Origin: Thermosipho sp. (in: thermotogales)
Lineage (GTDB): Bacteria; Thermotogota; Thermotogae; Thermotogales; Fervidobacteriaceae
Direction: 5' to 3'
Assembly (NCBI GenBank): GCA_017656345.1
Contig: JACDNZ010000002.1
Coordinates: 62,001 to 126,000 of the forward strand
DNA length: 64,000 bases
Made by a program: the position numbers and the translations under genes
The notes under the pieces: model-generated
Databases searched by the model: none
What the model was told of the DNA's origin: nothing
What the model saw: the letters and a program-made list of their open reading frames with translations, nothing else
Shown here: one piece after another, positions 26,478 to 34,941 of the stretch
Numbering within the stretch: position 1 is the first letter of the stretch
Layout: each line of letters opens with the position of its first letter

Positions 26478-27629
26478 AATAACAATAAAATCTATTGGAA
26501 AATCAAAATAACTTCTTTCACTTGAGAGAGTATCTATTAACATCAAATACTTTTCAAGATTGTTTTTCGCATATTTTATTTCAAAATTTCTCTTGGGATG
26601 AACAATTTTTACAATATTATTTATTTCTTTTTCTTCAAGATTACTGTTTAATATATAAACAACATCATGATCAAAATCCATTGAAGAAAGGTCAAAAATA
26701 CCTTCAGGAATAAAACCTGCAGCTTTCCACATATAATACAAATTAACATCGTAAGTTCTTGTTTGATTTTGAGTGTTATTTATAACATAAAATTTAAATG
26801 ATGTCTTTTCGGGTTTCTGTTCTTCAATAAAACCTTTTCTAAATTCTTCCAGATTTCCAGGATATATATTACCCGCATTATCATAATTTAATGGAAAACG
26901 AACACTTTCTATTTTTACTGATTTTCTAAACTTTGATGCTAAGAAAATCAATTCTGAAGTCTTAATATTGGTATCAATTATATCAAAAACTCCTTTATAA
27001 ACATTTGCAAGTGTATATAAATCTTTCCTTAAAGCTGCCTGAACAAGTTTTTCAATAACATATTTCATTCTTTCTATTCTTCCAATATCTCCCTGATAAT
27101 CTTTTCTAAAACGCAAATAAGCAAGCAATTGGTCACCATTAAGCTTGTGCAAACCTGGCTCGAAATTTATAAATAAATTTTGAGAATAATCTTCATATTT
27201 CATTGGTTCATTAATATAAATTTCAATTGGACCTAATTCATTACCTATATATTTTATTACTTCATAATCTACTACAGCATATTTTGTGATATTTTTTCCG
27301 GTAAAATTCTCTATAATTTCCTTCAATTTTTCAAATCCTTCTGTTTGGTAATACGAATTTATCTTTTTACCATTAACAATTAAATCTCTTGGTATATTAC
27401 TAATTTTTATAATATTTTCAGAAATATCAACATTTACAAACAAAATAACATCAGTTCGTCTTGTTCCTTGAATATCTTTATCCAAGCCTAAAACCAAAAA
27501 ATTAGTTTCCTCTGGTAGAGGAGTATAAATTAATGAATATAAAATTGAAAACCAAGGAATAAAAAATATTGAAACAAAAAATAATCCAACTAATATTGAG
27601 ATTACTAAAAGAATTACTGTTAATTTCAT
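26466..27629 (-). CDS. LytR-CpsA-Psr (LCP) family protein with LytR C-terminal domain
   Basis: A 387-aa protein anchored by one N-terminal helix (about residues 4-30), with an extracytoplasmic LCP domain: NFLVLGLDKD, TRRTDVILFVNVD and IPRDLIVN, where the arginines and aspartates bind pyrophosphate in known LCP enzymes. A C-terminal LytR_C-like domain begins near FYVINNTQNQ. LCP proteins attach anionic polymers to peptidoglycan in Gram-positives; in a diderm thermotogal cell the acceptor and glycan are unknown. The start overlaps the hpt stop (ATGA), so it is coupled to hpt. Confidence 0.85.
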   Translation of the reverse strand: MKLTVILLVISILVGLFFVSIFFIPWFSILYSLIYTPLPEETNFLVLGLDKDIQGTRRTDVILFVNVDISENIIKISNIPRDLIVNGKKINSYYQTEGFEKLKEIIENFTGKNITKYAVVDYEVIKYIGNELGPIEIYINEPMKYEDYSQNLFINFEPGLHKLNGDQLLAYLRFRKDYQGDIGRIERMKYVIEKLVQAALRKDLYTLANVYKGVFDIIDTNIKTSELIFLASKFRKSVKIESVRFPLNYDNAGNIYPGNLEEFRKGFIEEQKPEKTSFKFYVINNTQNQTRTYDVNLYYMWKAAGFIPEGIFDLSSMDFDHDVVYILNSNLEEKEINNIVKIVHPKRNFEIKYAKNNLEKYLMLIDTLSSERSYFDFPIDFIVILTG

Positions 27630-28138
27630 TCTAAATACCCTATAAATGGAATATTTCTATATCTTTCATCAAAATCAAGACCATATCCAATCACAAATTT
27701 ATCTTCTATATCAAACCCTATAAAATCAGCACTAACTGCTGGATTTCTCCCCTGCTTTCTTAATAAGGTGGCCACTTTCAAGTCTTCTGGATTATACCTA
27801 TTTAAATATCCTAAAATATATGAAAGAGTTAAACCAGTATCAAGAATATCATCGATCACTAAAACATATTTCCCTTCGATGGGTTCATCAATCCAGCTTT
27901 TTACCCTAATTTTCCCTGTAGATTCCGTTCCAGAATAGCTTGAAACATGGATAAATGAATACTCAACATTCAAATCGATATGTTTAACAAGATCAGTGAA
28001 AAAATGTATTGCTCCCTTTAAAACACAAACAGCATGTATTGTATCAGTTTTATCCTTGTAATAATCTGTAATTTCCTTTGCCAGTTCTTTAATTCTGTTT
28101 TGAAGCTGCTCTTCATTTATCAAAGTTTTAATTTCCAT
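27626..28138 (-). CDS. hpt: Hypoxanthine(-guanine) phosphoribosyltransferase
   Basis: Salvage enzyme (170 aa) turning hypoxanthine or guanine plus PRPP into IMP or GMP. The PRPP-binding motif is VLVIDDILDTGLTL (residues near 95-108), with CVLKGAIHFFTDL and the C-terminal FVIGYGLDFDERYRNIPFIG, all standard. The ATG at 28138 lies behind GAGGAGGGATGG, within the end of mnmA. It overlaps mnmA by 11 bases and the LCP gene by 4. Confidence 0.95.
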   Translation of the reverse strand: MEIKTLINEEQLQNRIKELAKEITDYYKDKTDTIHAVCVLKGAIHFFTDLVKHIDLNVEYSFIHVSSYSGTESTGKIRVKSWIDEPIEGKYVLVIDDILDTGLTLSYILGYLNRYNPEDLKVATLLRKQGRNPAVSADFIGFDIEDKFVIGYGLDFDERYRNIPFIGYLE

Positions 28139-29192
28139 TCCATCCCTCCTCTTCTATAATACCAGAGACAATTACAGCACCATCATTATCATAAACAACG
28201 GCAATCTGCCCAGGAGTGATTGCAAAAATCGGTTCAACAGTTTCTATATATAACCTATCTTGTTTAACAAAAGCCTTACAAAGAACCTCTTTAAATTTTT
28301 TTCTGACTTTCACATAACCTGAAATTTCTCCGTTTACTTCTTGCAAAAAATTCAAATTCGAAACAGTAAGTTTGTTTGAATAAAGTTCTTCTTTTTTACC
28401 AACTATGAGTAAATTTTTTTCTACATCTTTATCTCTAACATAAATTTTTTCACCTGTTGCAATACCAATTTTTCTCTGGCCAATCGTATAATTTTGCAAC
28501 CCAATGTGAGTTCCTATTACCTTACCAGAACCATCAATTATTAAACCTTTCTTCATTTTTAAGCCATTCTCTCTAAGAAACCCCGATATATCGCTATCCG
28601 GTATAAAACACAAATCTTGAGAATCTCTTTTGTTGTAAACATGTAATCCTATTTTTTTGGCGATTTCCCTTATATCTTCTTTTGAAAAATCCCCATTTGG
28701 TAGGATAATACTATTTAATTTTTCTTTTTTTATTGACGCTAAAAAATAAGATTGATCCTTATCTTCTGACATTGCTTTGTACAATTTTCCATCTTTAATT
28801 CTAGCATAATGACCTGAAGCAATGTAATCCATACCATCCTTTTTCATATATTCAAACAAAACTCCAAATTTTATCCAATCATTACAAAAAAAACAGGGAT
28901 TTGGGGTTCTACCTTTTTTATATTCGTCTACAAAATACTTTATAATCGTTTTTTTAAACTCATCCTCTAAATGAACTACTTTAAACTCAACTCCAAAAAA
29001 GCTTGCTATCTTTTTTGCATCAAATGTATCCGAAGGGCTACAACATACTTTATGAGTTATTTTTTTTGTTAAAAATATTGAATCTTTAACGGTTTTCATA
29101 TGATATGCTGTTACATCATATCCCTTTTCTAATAAATGATATAATGCAACAGCACTATCTACACCACCGCTTAAAGCAATACCTACCTTAAT
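28128..29192 (-). CDS. mnmA: tRNA-specific 2-thiouridylase MnmA, apparent AUU start
   Basis: Adds sulfur to U34 of Lys, Glu and Gln tRNAs. From 29192 the protein has 354 aa and opens with KVGIALSGGVDSAV, the PP-loop ATPase motif that every MnmA needs. The catalytic cysteines lie in PCFFCND and QDLCF; DQSYFLA and GQRKIG are also conserved. The first ATG (29099) comes after the PP-loop and cannot be the start. In frame upstream of the PP-loop the only initiator-like codon after the TGA is ATT at 29190-29192, placed 8 bases after GGAGG. It overlaps the end of rrf2 by 10 bases. Confidence 0.88.
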   Translation of the reverse strand: MKVGIALSGGVDSAVALYHLLEKGYDVTAYHMKTVKDSIFLTKKITHKVCCSPSDTFDAKKIASFFGVEFKVVHLEDEFKKTIIKYFVDEYKKGRTPNPCFFCNDWIKFGVLFEYMKKDGMDYIASGHYARIKDGKLYKAMSEDKDQSYFLASIKKEKLNSIILPNGDFSKEDIREIAKKIGLHVYNKRDSQDLCFIPDSDISGFLRENGLKMKKGLIIDGSGKVIGTHIGLQNYTIGQRKIGIATGEKIYVRDKDVEKNLLIVGKKEELYSNKLTVSNLNFLQEVNGEISGYVKVRKKFKEVLCKAFVKQDRLYIETVEPIFAITPGQIAVVYDNDGAVIVSGIIEEEGWNGN

Positions 29193-29632
29193 GTTTCATT
29201 CCTCCTCTCATATTCCTCACATTTTTTTAAATAAGAATTTTTTAAATCTTCCAAAGTAACAGAATTTAAAGCATTTTCAAATCGTTTCATAACTATTTCC
29301 CAAATTTCGTTTATTGAGCATATTTCTGGATAAATCACTTTGGAAGGTTCAACAAAACATGTAATTGTTGACTTCATATCATCAACAGCCCTGACAACAT
29401 CCAGTACAGTAATTTCACTTGGATCTTTAGCCAACTTATAGCCACCGTACTTACCTCTATAAGATTTTAAAATACCGTTTGCTACAAGTTGCGAAAGAAT
29501 CTTTTGAGCAAATTCAAAAGGAATTTGAGTTCTACACTTATTCACCAAATCAGTTGTACTCAATCTCCTGCCTTCAATTGAAAGCAACAAAAGCAATCTC
29601 AGTGCATAATCACTTTTCATAGTAACTGCCAT
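29183..29632 (-). CDS. Rrf2-family transcriptional regulator
   Basis: A 149-aa winged-helix regulator of the Rrf2/IscR family. The N-terminal KSDYALRLLLLLS, the recognition helix region ending in LVANGILKSYRGKYGGYKLAK, and the dimerisation helix are typical. Cysteines in TITCFVEP and PEICSIN, with more nearby, could bind an iron-sulfur cluster as in IscR, though spacing differs. It is directly upstream of mnmA, as in many Firmicutes where iscS and iscU sit between them; here no cysteine desulfurase gene is present. ATG 29632 follows GGAGG by nine bases. Confidence 0.9.
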   Translation of the reverse strand: MAVTMKSDYALRLLLLLSIEGRRLSTTDLVNKCRTQIPFEFAQKILSQLVANGILKSYRGKYGGYKLAKDPSEITVLDVVRAVDDMKSTITCFVEPSKVIYPEICSINEIWEIVMKRFENALNSVTLEDLKNSYLKKCEEYERRNETLR

Positions 29633-29634
29633 AG

Positions 29635-31251
29635 TCAGCTACCTCCATTCTTCTGTAAGACATATACTTTGAATTGCCTGATACTGTTCTTCCTTGCCTT
29701 ATACACATCAGTTATATAAATATCTATTCTGTTGCCTTTTATCGAACTCCCAGTATCTTCAGCAATAAAAACTCTTTTCAATTCAGGTATATAAACATAT
29801 GTCCCCAGAGGTATTATACTGGGATCCACTGCGATAGTCACCCACTCTTTGGCAACTGTTCCCGTTCTCGTAATCATAAATGTTGGATGTTCAGGAGTTT
29901 TTCCATCATCCCATGGTGTATAAAATGTGACACTAAACTCACCCTTATAGGAAAATAGTAATCTGAAAGGATCCCTTGGTTCTCCATCAATCCATAATTC
30001 AAAATGAAAAATGTTTATAACTTTTCCCAATTTTTCATCGGTGGTTACCCAATCACCTTCTTCATATGAAGTTTCAATTCCTTTATAAATTCCTAAAATA
30101 CCATTTCCATGATCTACATATAAGATATTTTCTCCTTTAACAGTTACTCTTCCTGGAAGAATAGGATAGACAGATTCATTTGGTGTACTGATATCTATCC
30201 CTAGATTTGTAACACCATCTATTGAGTCACCAAAATAACTTAAAATATCTTCAGGCGATATTTTTAAAGGAACTCTTATAAAATCAGCCGGATTCTCCAC
30301 AGGAATTTTTATAGTTTGTCCCGGGATAATCTTTTTTGGATCAGAAATATTATTGAAACTAATCAATTTTTGAACTCCATCCTCACCAAGAGCATACTTC
30401 TTACTAATTACATATAAAGTGTCACCAGGCCTGATAATGTAATTTATATACCCAGATCTTAATCTCAACAAATCAATTATATCCTCTTCACTGAATCTTT
30501 GTTTCAAAAAGTTTAGTTCTTCATTTATTTGTCTAATTAGTGCTAAATCTTTTTGTAAAGTTTCTTGATTTGTCAAAGAATCTATTTTTTGATTCAATAA
30601 ATTCAAATTTCTCTCAATTGATTCAATTTTTTCATAATTTACAACAAGCTGGTTTGTAGATACTACATAATTTGTATTTGTCGCTGACTTCGTCATGCTT
30701 ACTTCCTGAATAGTCGACTTCAAAGCATTTAACGAAATTTCAATCTCACTTATTTTTTCCTCTAAATTTACTATTTCCTTATAACCATTTTCAAATTTCT
30801 CAACTGCCTGATCAACTAACCCTTTAACATCTTCAAGATCAAGATTTCTAGAGAGACTTTCAACTTCATTCAATCTGTAAATTATGGTTTTTAAGTTGTA
30901 GGCAGTCAACTCTGCCGTTATTTTATTTAATTGATTCTGAATATTAGATACCTCTAAAGCTACTTGTTTGATATAATCTTCAAGATAGGAAAAATCATTA
31001 TTTCTTTCAAATTCATTTATCTTCTTTTCTAGGTTATTAAGTCTATTTAATAATGAACTATTTAAAGAAGAAATACTCTTTTCCAGATTTAAAATTCTTG
31101 TCTCATGTTCTTTTACAGTTTTTTCTATCAAATCCACTCTATATTTTAACTGATCAAACTCTTCGTATGTAACATAATTACATGAAGTTAAGAATAGAAA
31201 TAATATCAGAAATAAAAAAAATATACTTCGGGAATACTTTAACAGCTTCAT
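29635..31251 (-). CDS. Lipoprotein with coiled coil, LysM, degenerate LytM and 3D domains
   Basis: A 538-aa envelope protein with a lipoprotein signal (hydrophobic residues 10-21, lipobox LTSC, Cys near residue 24). A long coiled coil covers about residues 30-255. Then comes a LysM peptidoglycan-binding repeat (YIIRPGDTLYVISKKY to IPGQTIKIP, about 270-320), and a LytM/M23-like segment (NLGIDIS, VDHGNG, FHFELW) that has lost the first zinc histidine and one of the H-x-H pair, so is probably inactive. At the C-terminus is a 3D/MltA-like domain with DPSIIPLGTYVYIP and EDTGSSIKGNRIDIY, whose three aspartates are intact. It is likely a cell-wall lytic or remodelling enzyme held by its lipid anchor. 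The start closely follows the ftsY stop. Confidence 0.82.
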   Translation of the reverse strand: MKLLKYSRSIFFLFLILFLFLTSCNYVTYEEFDQLKYRVDLIEKTVKEHETRILNLEKSISSLNSSLLNRLNNLEKKINEFERNNDFSYLEDYIKQVALEVSNIQNQLNKITAELTAYNLKTIIYRLNEVESLSRNLDLEDVKGLVDQAVEKFENGYKEIVNLEEKISEIEISLNALKSTIQEVSMTKSATNTNYVVSTNQLVVNYEKIESIERNLNLLNQKIDSLTNQETLQKDLALIRQINEELNFLKQRFSEEDIIDLLRLRSGYINYIIRPGDTLYVISKKYALGEDGVQKLISFNNISDPKKIIPGQTIKIPVENPADFIRVPLKISPEDILSYFGDSIDGVTNLGIDISTPNESVYPILPGRVTVKGENILYVDHGNGILGIYKGIETSYEEGDWVTTDEKLGKVINIFHFELWIDGEPRDPFRLLFSYKGEFSVTFYTPWDDGKTPEHPTFMITRTGTVAKEWVTIAVDPSIIPLGTYVYIPELKRVFIAEDTGSSIKGNRIDIYITDVYKARKNSIRQFKVYVLQKNGGS

Positions 31252-31254
31252 ACA

Positions 31255-32148
31255 CTATGCCTCCAACAAAGCATTAACAAAATCTTCTGGATCAAACGGT
31301 TTTAAATCATCTATATTTTCACCCAATCCCACAAATTTGATAGGAATCCCCAATTCTTTTGCAATTGCAATTGCAATTCCTCCCTTTGCTGTACCATCTA
31401 ATTTCGTTAATATAATTCCAGTTACATCTACAAAATCTTTAAACTTCTTTGCTTGTTGCAATCCATTTTGTCCGGTTACCGCATCAATTACAAGTAAAAC
31501 TTCATGAGGAGCTTCTGGAATTTTCTTTTTAATTACCTTGTTAATCTTTTTAAGTTCCTCCATTAAATTAGTTTTTGTATGCAATCTTCCTGCAGTATCT
31601 AAGATTACAACATCTTTTTGTTTTGCAATTGCATGACTTACTGCATCAAAAGCAACAGCTGCAGAATCTGAACCTTCCTGATGTGCAATAAAAGTTGCAT
31701 TTGTCCTATTTGCCCATATTTTTAGCTGGTCAATAGCAGCTGCTCTAAAAGTATCACATGCAGCTAACACAACTGATTTCCCTTGATTTTTAAAATAATC
31801 AGCTAGCTTTCCAGCAGTTGTCGTTTTGCCCGAACCATTTACTCCTACCATATTAATAACGAATGGTTTCTCTTCAGGAATATTTAGTTCATTATTTCCG
31901 CTTAACATCTCTATCAAAATTTGTTTTAAAATTTCGTAAGCATCTTTTTCGCTCTCATTATATTCTTCTAATTTTTCCAAAATATATTCTGTTGCTTCAA
32001 ACCCCACATCAGCTAAAATCAAAAGTTCTTCAATCTCTTCTCTTGTTTCATCATCTAATTTTTTCCCCTTAAGAACATTTTTTATTTTTCCAAAAAAAGT
32101 TTCCCTGGTTTTTTTTAATCCTTCCTTAAACCTATCGAATAGTCCCAC
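31255..32148 (-). CDS. ftsY: Signal recognition particle receptor FtsY
   Basis: SRP GTPase of the membrane targeting pathway (297 aa; the short form without a long acidic A domain). G motifs: GVNGSGKTTTAGKLA, DTFRAAA, LDTAGRLHTK and TKLDGTAKGG, with the C-terminal VGLGENIDDLKPF. It starts with GTG at 32148 behind GGAGGTG. It is followed by the LysM/3D lipoprotein and preceded by a methyltransferase gene in the same direction. Confidence 0.97.
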   Translation of the reverse strand: MGLFDRFKEGLKKTRETFFGKIKNVLKGKKLDDETREEIEELLILADVGFEATEYILEKLEEYNESEKDAYEILKQILIEMLSGNNELNIPEEKPFVINMVGVNGSGKTTTAGKLADYFKNQGKSVVLAACDTFRAAAIDQLKIWANRTNATFIAHQEGSDSAAVAFDAVSHAIAKQKDVVILDTAGRLHTKTNLMEELKKINKVIKKKIPEAPHEVLLVIDAVTGQNGLQQAKKFKDFVDVTGIILTKLDGTAKGGIAIAIAKELGIPIKFVGLGENIDDLKPFDPEDFVNALLEA

Positions 32149-32162
32149 TCAAAGCACCTCCA

Positions 32163-32936
32163 TTACTTGTTTATAACCCCATATACTACTCCACTTTTTC
32201 TTGATACATATTCTTTATCAAACATATGTTTTAGATTTATATATAATTTATCCTTTTGATAAGTTTTAATTACTACCCTTTTTTTAGCAATTCTTAACAT
32301 CTCTTCAATGTCTTTTAAATTCAAAGAATCATATACAGCAAACCCTCTTAATGGGTTTATGCTATTACTTTCATAAATTGGGTTTTCAAACATTGGATCA
32401 CAATACACTACATCAAAAGTTTCATCTTTTTCCTTTCTTATAAATTCCTTATAATCAGAAAATTTAAGCTCAATTTTTTTCATTGCTTTATTTATCCAAT
32501 CAACATTTGACTTATAATTTGCAAGTCCCCATTGAACTATTCTAAAAATATGTATTGAACCCTCAGTTGCCACCACTTTTCTTGCAAAATTTGCTAATAA
32601 CAATGCTTCAGAGGCCAATCCACAAGTTGCATCATAAATTATTGAATCATTTGTAGGTTGAACTGATTCTATTAGATAATCTTTTTCTCCATGGAAAATA
32701 TTTTCCATTCTTATTTTTGCTATTCCTTGATGGAAAAAAAATTCCTCATTATTCCACTTTATCGAAAGCATTAAATTCCTGTCGATTACATAGTAAAAAT
32801 CAATTTCTTTATTTTTAAGCTTTTCAGAGACATGTCTTCTATTCACATACTTAACTCCGTACTCTTTCGCAAGAGTTCTTGCGAGTTCTACCATTTCTTT
32901 TGTTGGACGATACGAAGTGGTAACTATGTATTTCAT
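32163..32936 (-). CDS. SAM-dependent methyltransferase, RsmJ-like
   Basis: A 257-aa protein with an N-terminal domain (TTSYRPTKEMVELA) and a Rossmann methyltransferase core: YDATCGLASEALLLA as motif I and DVVYCDPMFENP as an NPP/DPM-type motif IV, as found in RsmJ-like rRNA guanine-N2 methyltransferases. The target is not provable from sequence. It overlaps the FtsB/DivIC-like gene by 4 bases and stands 14 bases before ftsY. Confidence 0.75.
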   Translation of the reverse strand: MKYIVTTSYRPTKEMVELARTLAKEYGVKYVNRRHVSEKLKNKEIDFYYVIDRNLMLSIKWNNEEFFFHQGIAKIRMENIFHGEKDYLIESVQPTNDSIIYDATCGLASEALLLANFARKVVATEGSIHIFRIVQWGLANYKSNVDWINKAMKKIELKFSDYKEFIRKEKDETFDVVYCDPMFENPIYESNSINPLRGFAVYDSLNLKDIEEMLRIAKKRVVIKTYQKDKLYINLKHMFDKEYVSRKSGVVYGVINK

Positions 32937-33172
32937 TGCTTACTATCACTACCTTCATTCAGCTTTTTTAATGTATTATATAATTCCAATTTTTTGTCAT
33001 ATTCAAATTTTAATTCTTCATACTCAGATTTTAGTCTATTTACCTCTTTCAAATTTATATTGTAACGAATAATTGAGCCAATCAAAGTAATAAATAAAAA
33101 CATAGATAAAACTATAACAATAGCTGTATAAAAAAATGTAATGAATCTCTTTCTCTTCTTTATTGTTCGCAT
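32933..33172 (-). CDS. Small FtsB/DivIC-like membrane coiled-coil protein
   Basis: A 79-aa bitopic protein: a basic N-terminus (MRTIKKRKR), one helix at about residues 10-33, then a short coiled coil (LKSEYEELKFEYDKKLELYNT). This is the topology and size of septum proteins FtsB/DivIC and FtsL. The neighbours minD, minE and ftsY fit a role in division, but sequence alone cannot confirm it. ATG 33172 follows GAGGTGATGTA. Confidence 0.65.
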   Translation of the reverse strand: MRTIKKRKRFITFFYTAIVIVLSMFLFITLIGSIIRYNINLKEVNRLKSEYEELKFEYDKKLELYNTLKKLNEGSDSKQ

Positions 33173-33186
33173 TACATCACCTCTAT

Positions 33187-33903
33187 TTAATACGAATAAA
33201 GCTGCGGACTTCCCATACTCGAAGGATAATATATTTTCAACAGATTATCTTCTAGTTTAAGAGACGAAAAATACACAAGTGAATCGGTAATATAATAAAC
33301 ATTACTTTCCAGTGAAGACTCCTCTAAAGTATTCACCTCTCCTTCTTTTAACAAATAATATACTAATTTTTCGTTGTTATCAATACCTATAACAAATGTT
33401 AATTTACTAGTATCCTCTAAATTAATTGAAGTAGAATCTTTTAATCTAAGGACAATTTCCGTAGCTTCTGGCTGCAAATTATCAGGTGTACTATAATAGG
33501 AAATTGTAACCTCAAAATCAATTGAAATATTTGCTAAACTTTGCTTTGTAAGTGTCAAATTAGAAGGTGTTATGTTGTTATCAAAAATGTTATTCTTTAA
33601 ATATATAATTTCCGGGAAGTTATATGCTATCCCGTTAATGAATAAAGTACTTGTTGAATTTACAGTAACATCAATTAAATCGTTTATGTTAAAATCTTCA
33701 CCAAAAATTTTAATACCATCTTTTTCAGAGTAAAAACCTTCGTAATATATGTTAAAATCAACAATTTCCGTTGTTTCGATACCTTTCAACAAATCATTTA
33801 AAACTAATGCACATCCTGAAAGAATGGAAATTAGAAAGATTATAAGAACTATTTGAAGTTTATATTTGTAACTATTATCACGTAACCATCTTGTTCTTGA
33901 CAA
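33187..33903 (-). CDS. Putative lipoprotein of unknown function
   Basis: A 238-aa protein I do not recognise. After a long basic N-terminus it has a hydrophobic stretch (IVLIIFLISI) and lipobox LSGC (Cys near residue 31), so a lipoprotein is likely. The rest is beta-rich and polar. The frame opens at a TTG (33903) inside minE, overlapping it by 55 bases; GAAGG stands just upstream. No ATG or GTG lies before the signal sequence, so the overlap appears real. Confidence 0.6.
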   Translation of the reverse strand: MSRTRWLRDNSYKYKLQIVLIIFLISILSGCALVLNDLLKGIETTEIVDFNIYYEGFYSEKDGIKIFGEDFNINDLIDVTVNSTSTLFINGIAYNFPEIIYLKNNIFDNNITPSNLTLTKQSLANISIDFEVTISYYSTPDNLQPEATEIVLRLKDSTSINLEDTSKLTFVIGIDNNEKLVYYLLKEGEVNTLEESSLESNVYYITDSLVYFSSLKLEDNLLKIYYPSSMGSPQLYSY

Positions 33904-34118
33904 TCAACCTTCACCCTCTCAAAAGGAACATGAAATTTCTCTGAGACTATTTTTATAAGCTCTTCTTTTATTTCCTCAGAATTTTTTGAAAAGTTTTCAA
34001 TTGGAATTTTATGAACAGTTTCTCTTCTCCTACTTATCATACTTTCCAATCTTTTCAATGCTTCATCTTTTGAATGTTGTTTTTTATTTCCTTTTTTAAA
34101 TATATCTAAAAGCCACAC
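33849..34118 (-). CDS. minE: Cell division topological specificity factor MinE
   Basis: Activates MinD ATPase and drives Min oscillation, placing the division site at midcell. It has 89 aa from GTG 34118 (WLLDIFKKG is the membrane-targeting N-terminus). SKDEALKRLESMISRRRE is the MinD-interacting helix, and the C-terminal dimerisation part is EEIKEELIKIVSEKF. A GTG at 34127 lies within the binding site AGAGGTGAT and is not used as start. It follows minD directly; the 3' end is overlapped by the lipoprotein gene. Confidence 0.9.
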   Translation of the reverse strand: MWLLDIFKKGNKKQHSKDEALKRLESMISRRRETVHKIPIENFSKNSEEIKEELIKIVSEKFHVPFERVKVDCQEQDGYVIIVTNINFK

Positions 34119-34123
34119 AGCTA

Positions 34124-34930
34124 TCACCTCTTTTTAAATAGAGAAGCAAACTTACCGAAAATATTTTTACTAGCAGCCGCAAAGTCTTTTTCAATGGGTA
34201 TATCTTCACCTTTTAATCTTGCAGCAATATTCTCAAAACTTTTAGTTATACTATTTTCAGTTTCTAGAACTAACGGTAATCCTTTGTTAGTTGAAATAAT
34301 CACTTCATCAGACTCAGGGATTACCCCTAATAACTTTATAGCTAGTGCTCTTTTAACATCTTCTTGCGTAAGCATTTCACCTTTTTTGGCCATATGTGGC
34401 TTAAATTTATTTAATATTAGAAGAATATTATCTTCATTAAAACCAAAATTTTCTAACAAACCAATTACTCTATCAGCATCTGAAATTGCCGGTAATTCTG
34501 GTGTGGTAACAATCAAAGCCTGATCAGAAGGAGCCACTGCGTTTCTAAAACCTCTCTCAATTCCTGCTGGAGAATCGATTATAATATAATCAAAATTTGG
34601 CTTAAGTTCATTTACAATGTTTATCATATCTTCGGGTGATACCATTTCCTTTGTTGCAATTTGAGAAGCTGGTAACAAGTATAAACTTTTAATAAGTTTA
34701 TGCCTAACAAGCGCTTCCGTTGGTGTAACATTACCTTTAATAACATCAATTAACGTATAAATTATTCTATTTTCTAATCCAAGTACCACATCAAGATTCT
34801 TTAATCCAACATCTGCATCTATAACACAAACTTTTTCACCTTTTTTTGCTAGAACACAACCCAAATTTGCCGAAACAGTGGTTTTTCCTACCCCACCTTT
34901 CCCCGAAGTTACAACAAAGACTTCACCCAT
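34124..34930 (-). CDS. minD: Septum site-determining protein MinD
   Basis: ParA/MinD-type membrane ATPase (268 aa). The deviant Walker A motif is TSGKGGVGKTT near the N-terminus, with IDADVGLKNLD, IIDSPAGIERG and a C-terminal amphipathic membrane-targeting helix (KNIFGKFASLFKKR). ATG 34930 follows AGAGGTGG; the in-frame GTG at 34939 is part of that site. No minC is adjacent: prfB lies upstream. Confidence 0.96.
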   Translation of the reverse strand: MGEVFVVTSGKGGVGKTTVSANLGCVLAKKGEKVCVIDADVGLKNLDVVLGLENRIIYTLIDVIKGNVTPTEALVRHKLIKSLYLLPASQIATKEMVSPEDMINIVNELKPNFDYIIIDSPAGIERGFRNAVAPSDQALIVTTPELPAISDADRVIGLLENFGFNEDNILLILNKFKPHMAKKGEMLTQEDVKRALAIKLLGVIPESDEVIISTNKGLPLVLETENSITKSFENIAARLKGEDIPIEKDFAAASKNIFGKFASLFKKR

Positions 34931-34941
34931 ACTAACCACCT

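Noticed and set aside
28128-29099. MnmA lacking its PP-loop (ATG 29099)
   Set aside because: The missing part is encoded directly upstream in frame from ATT 29192.
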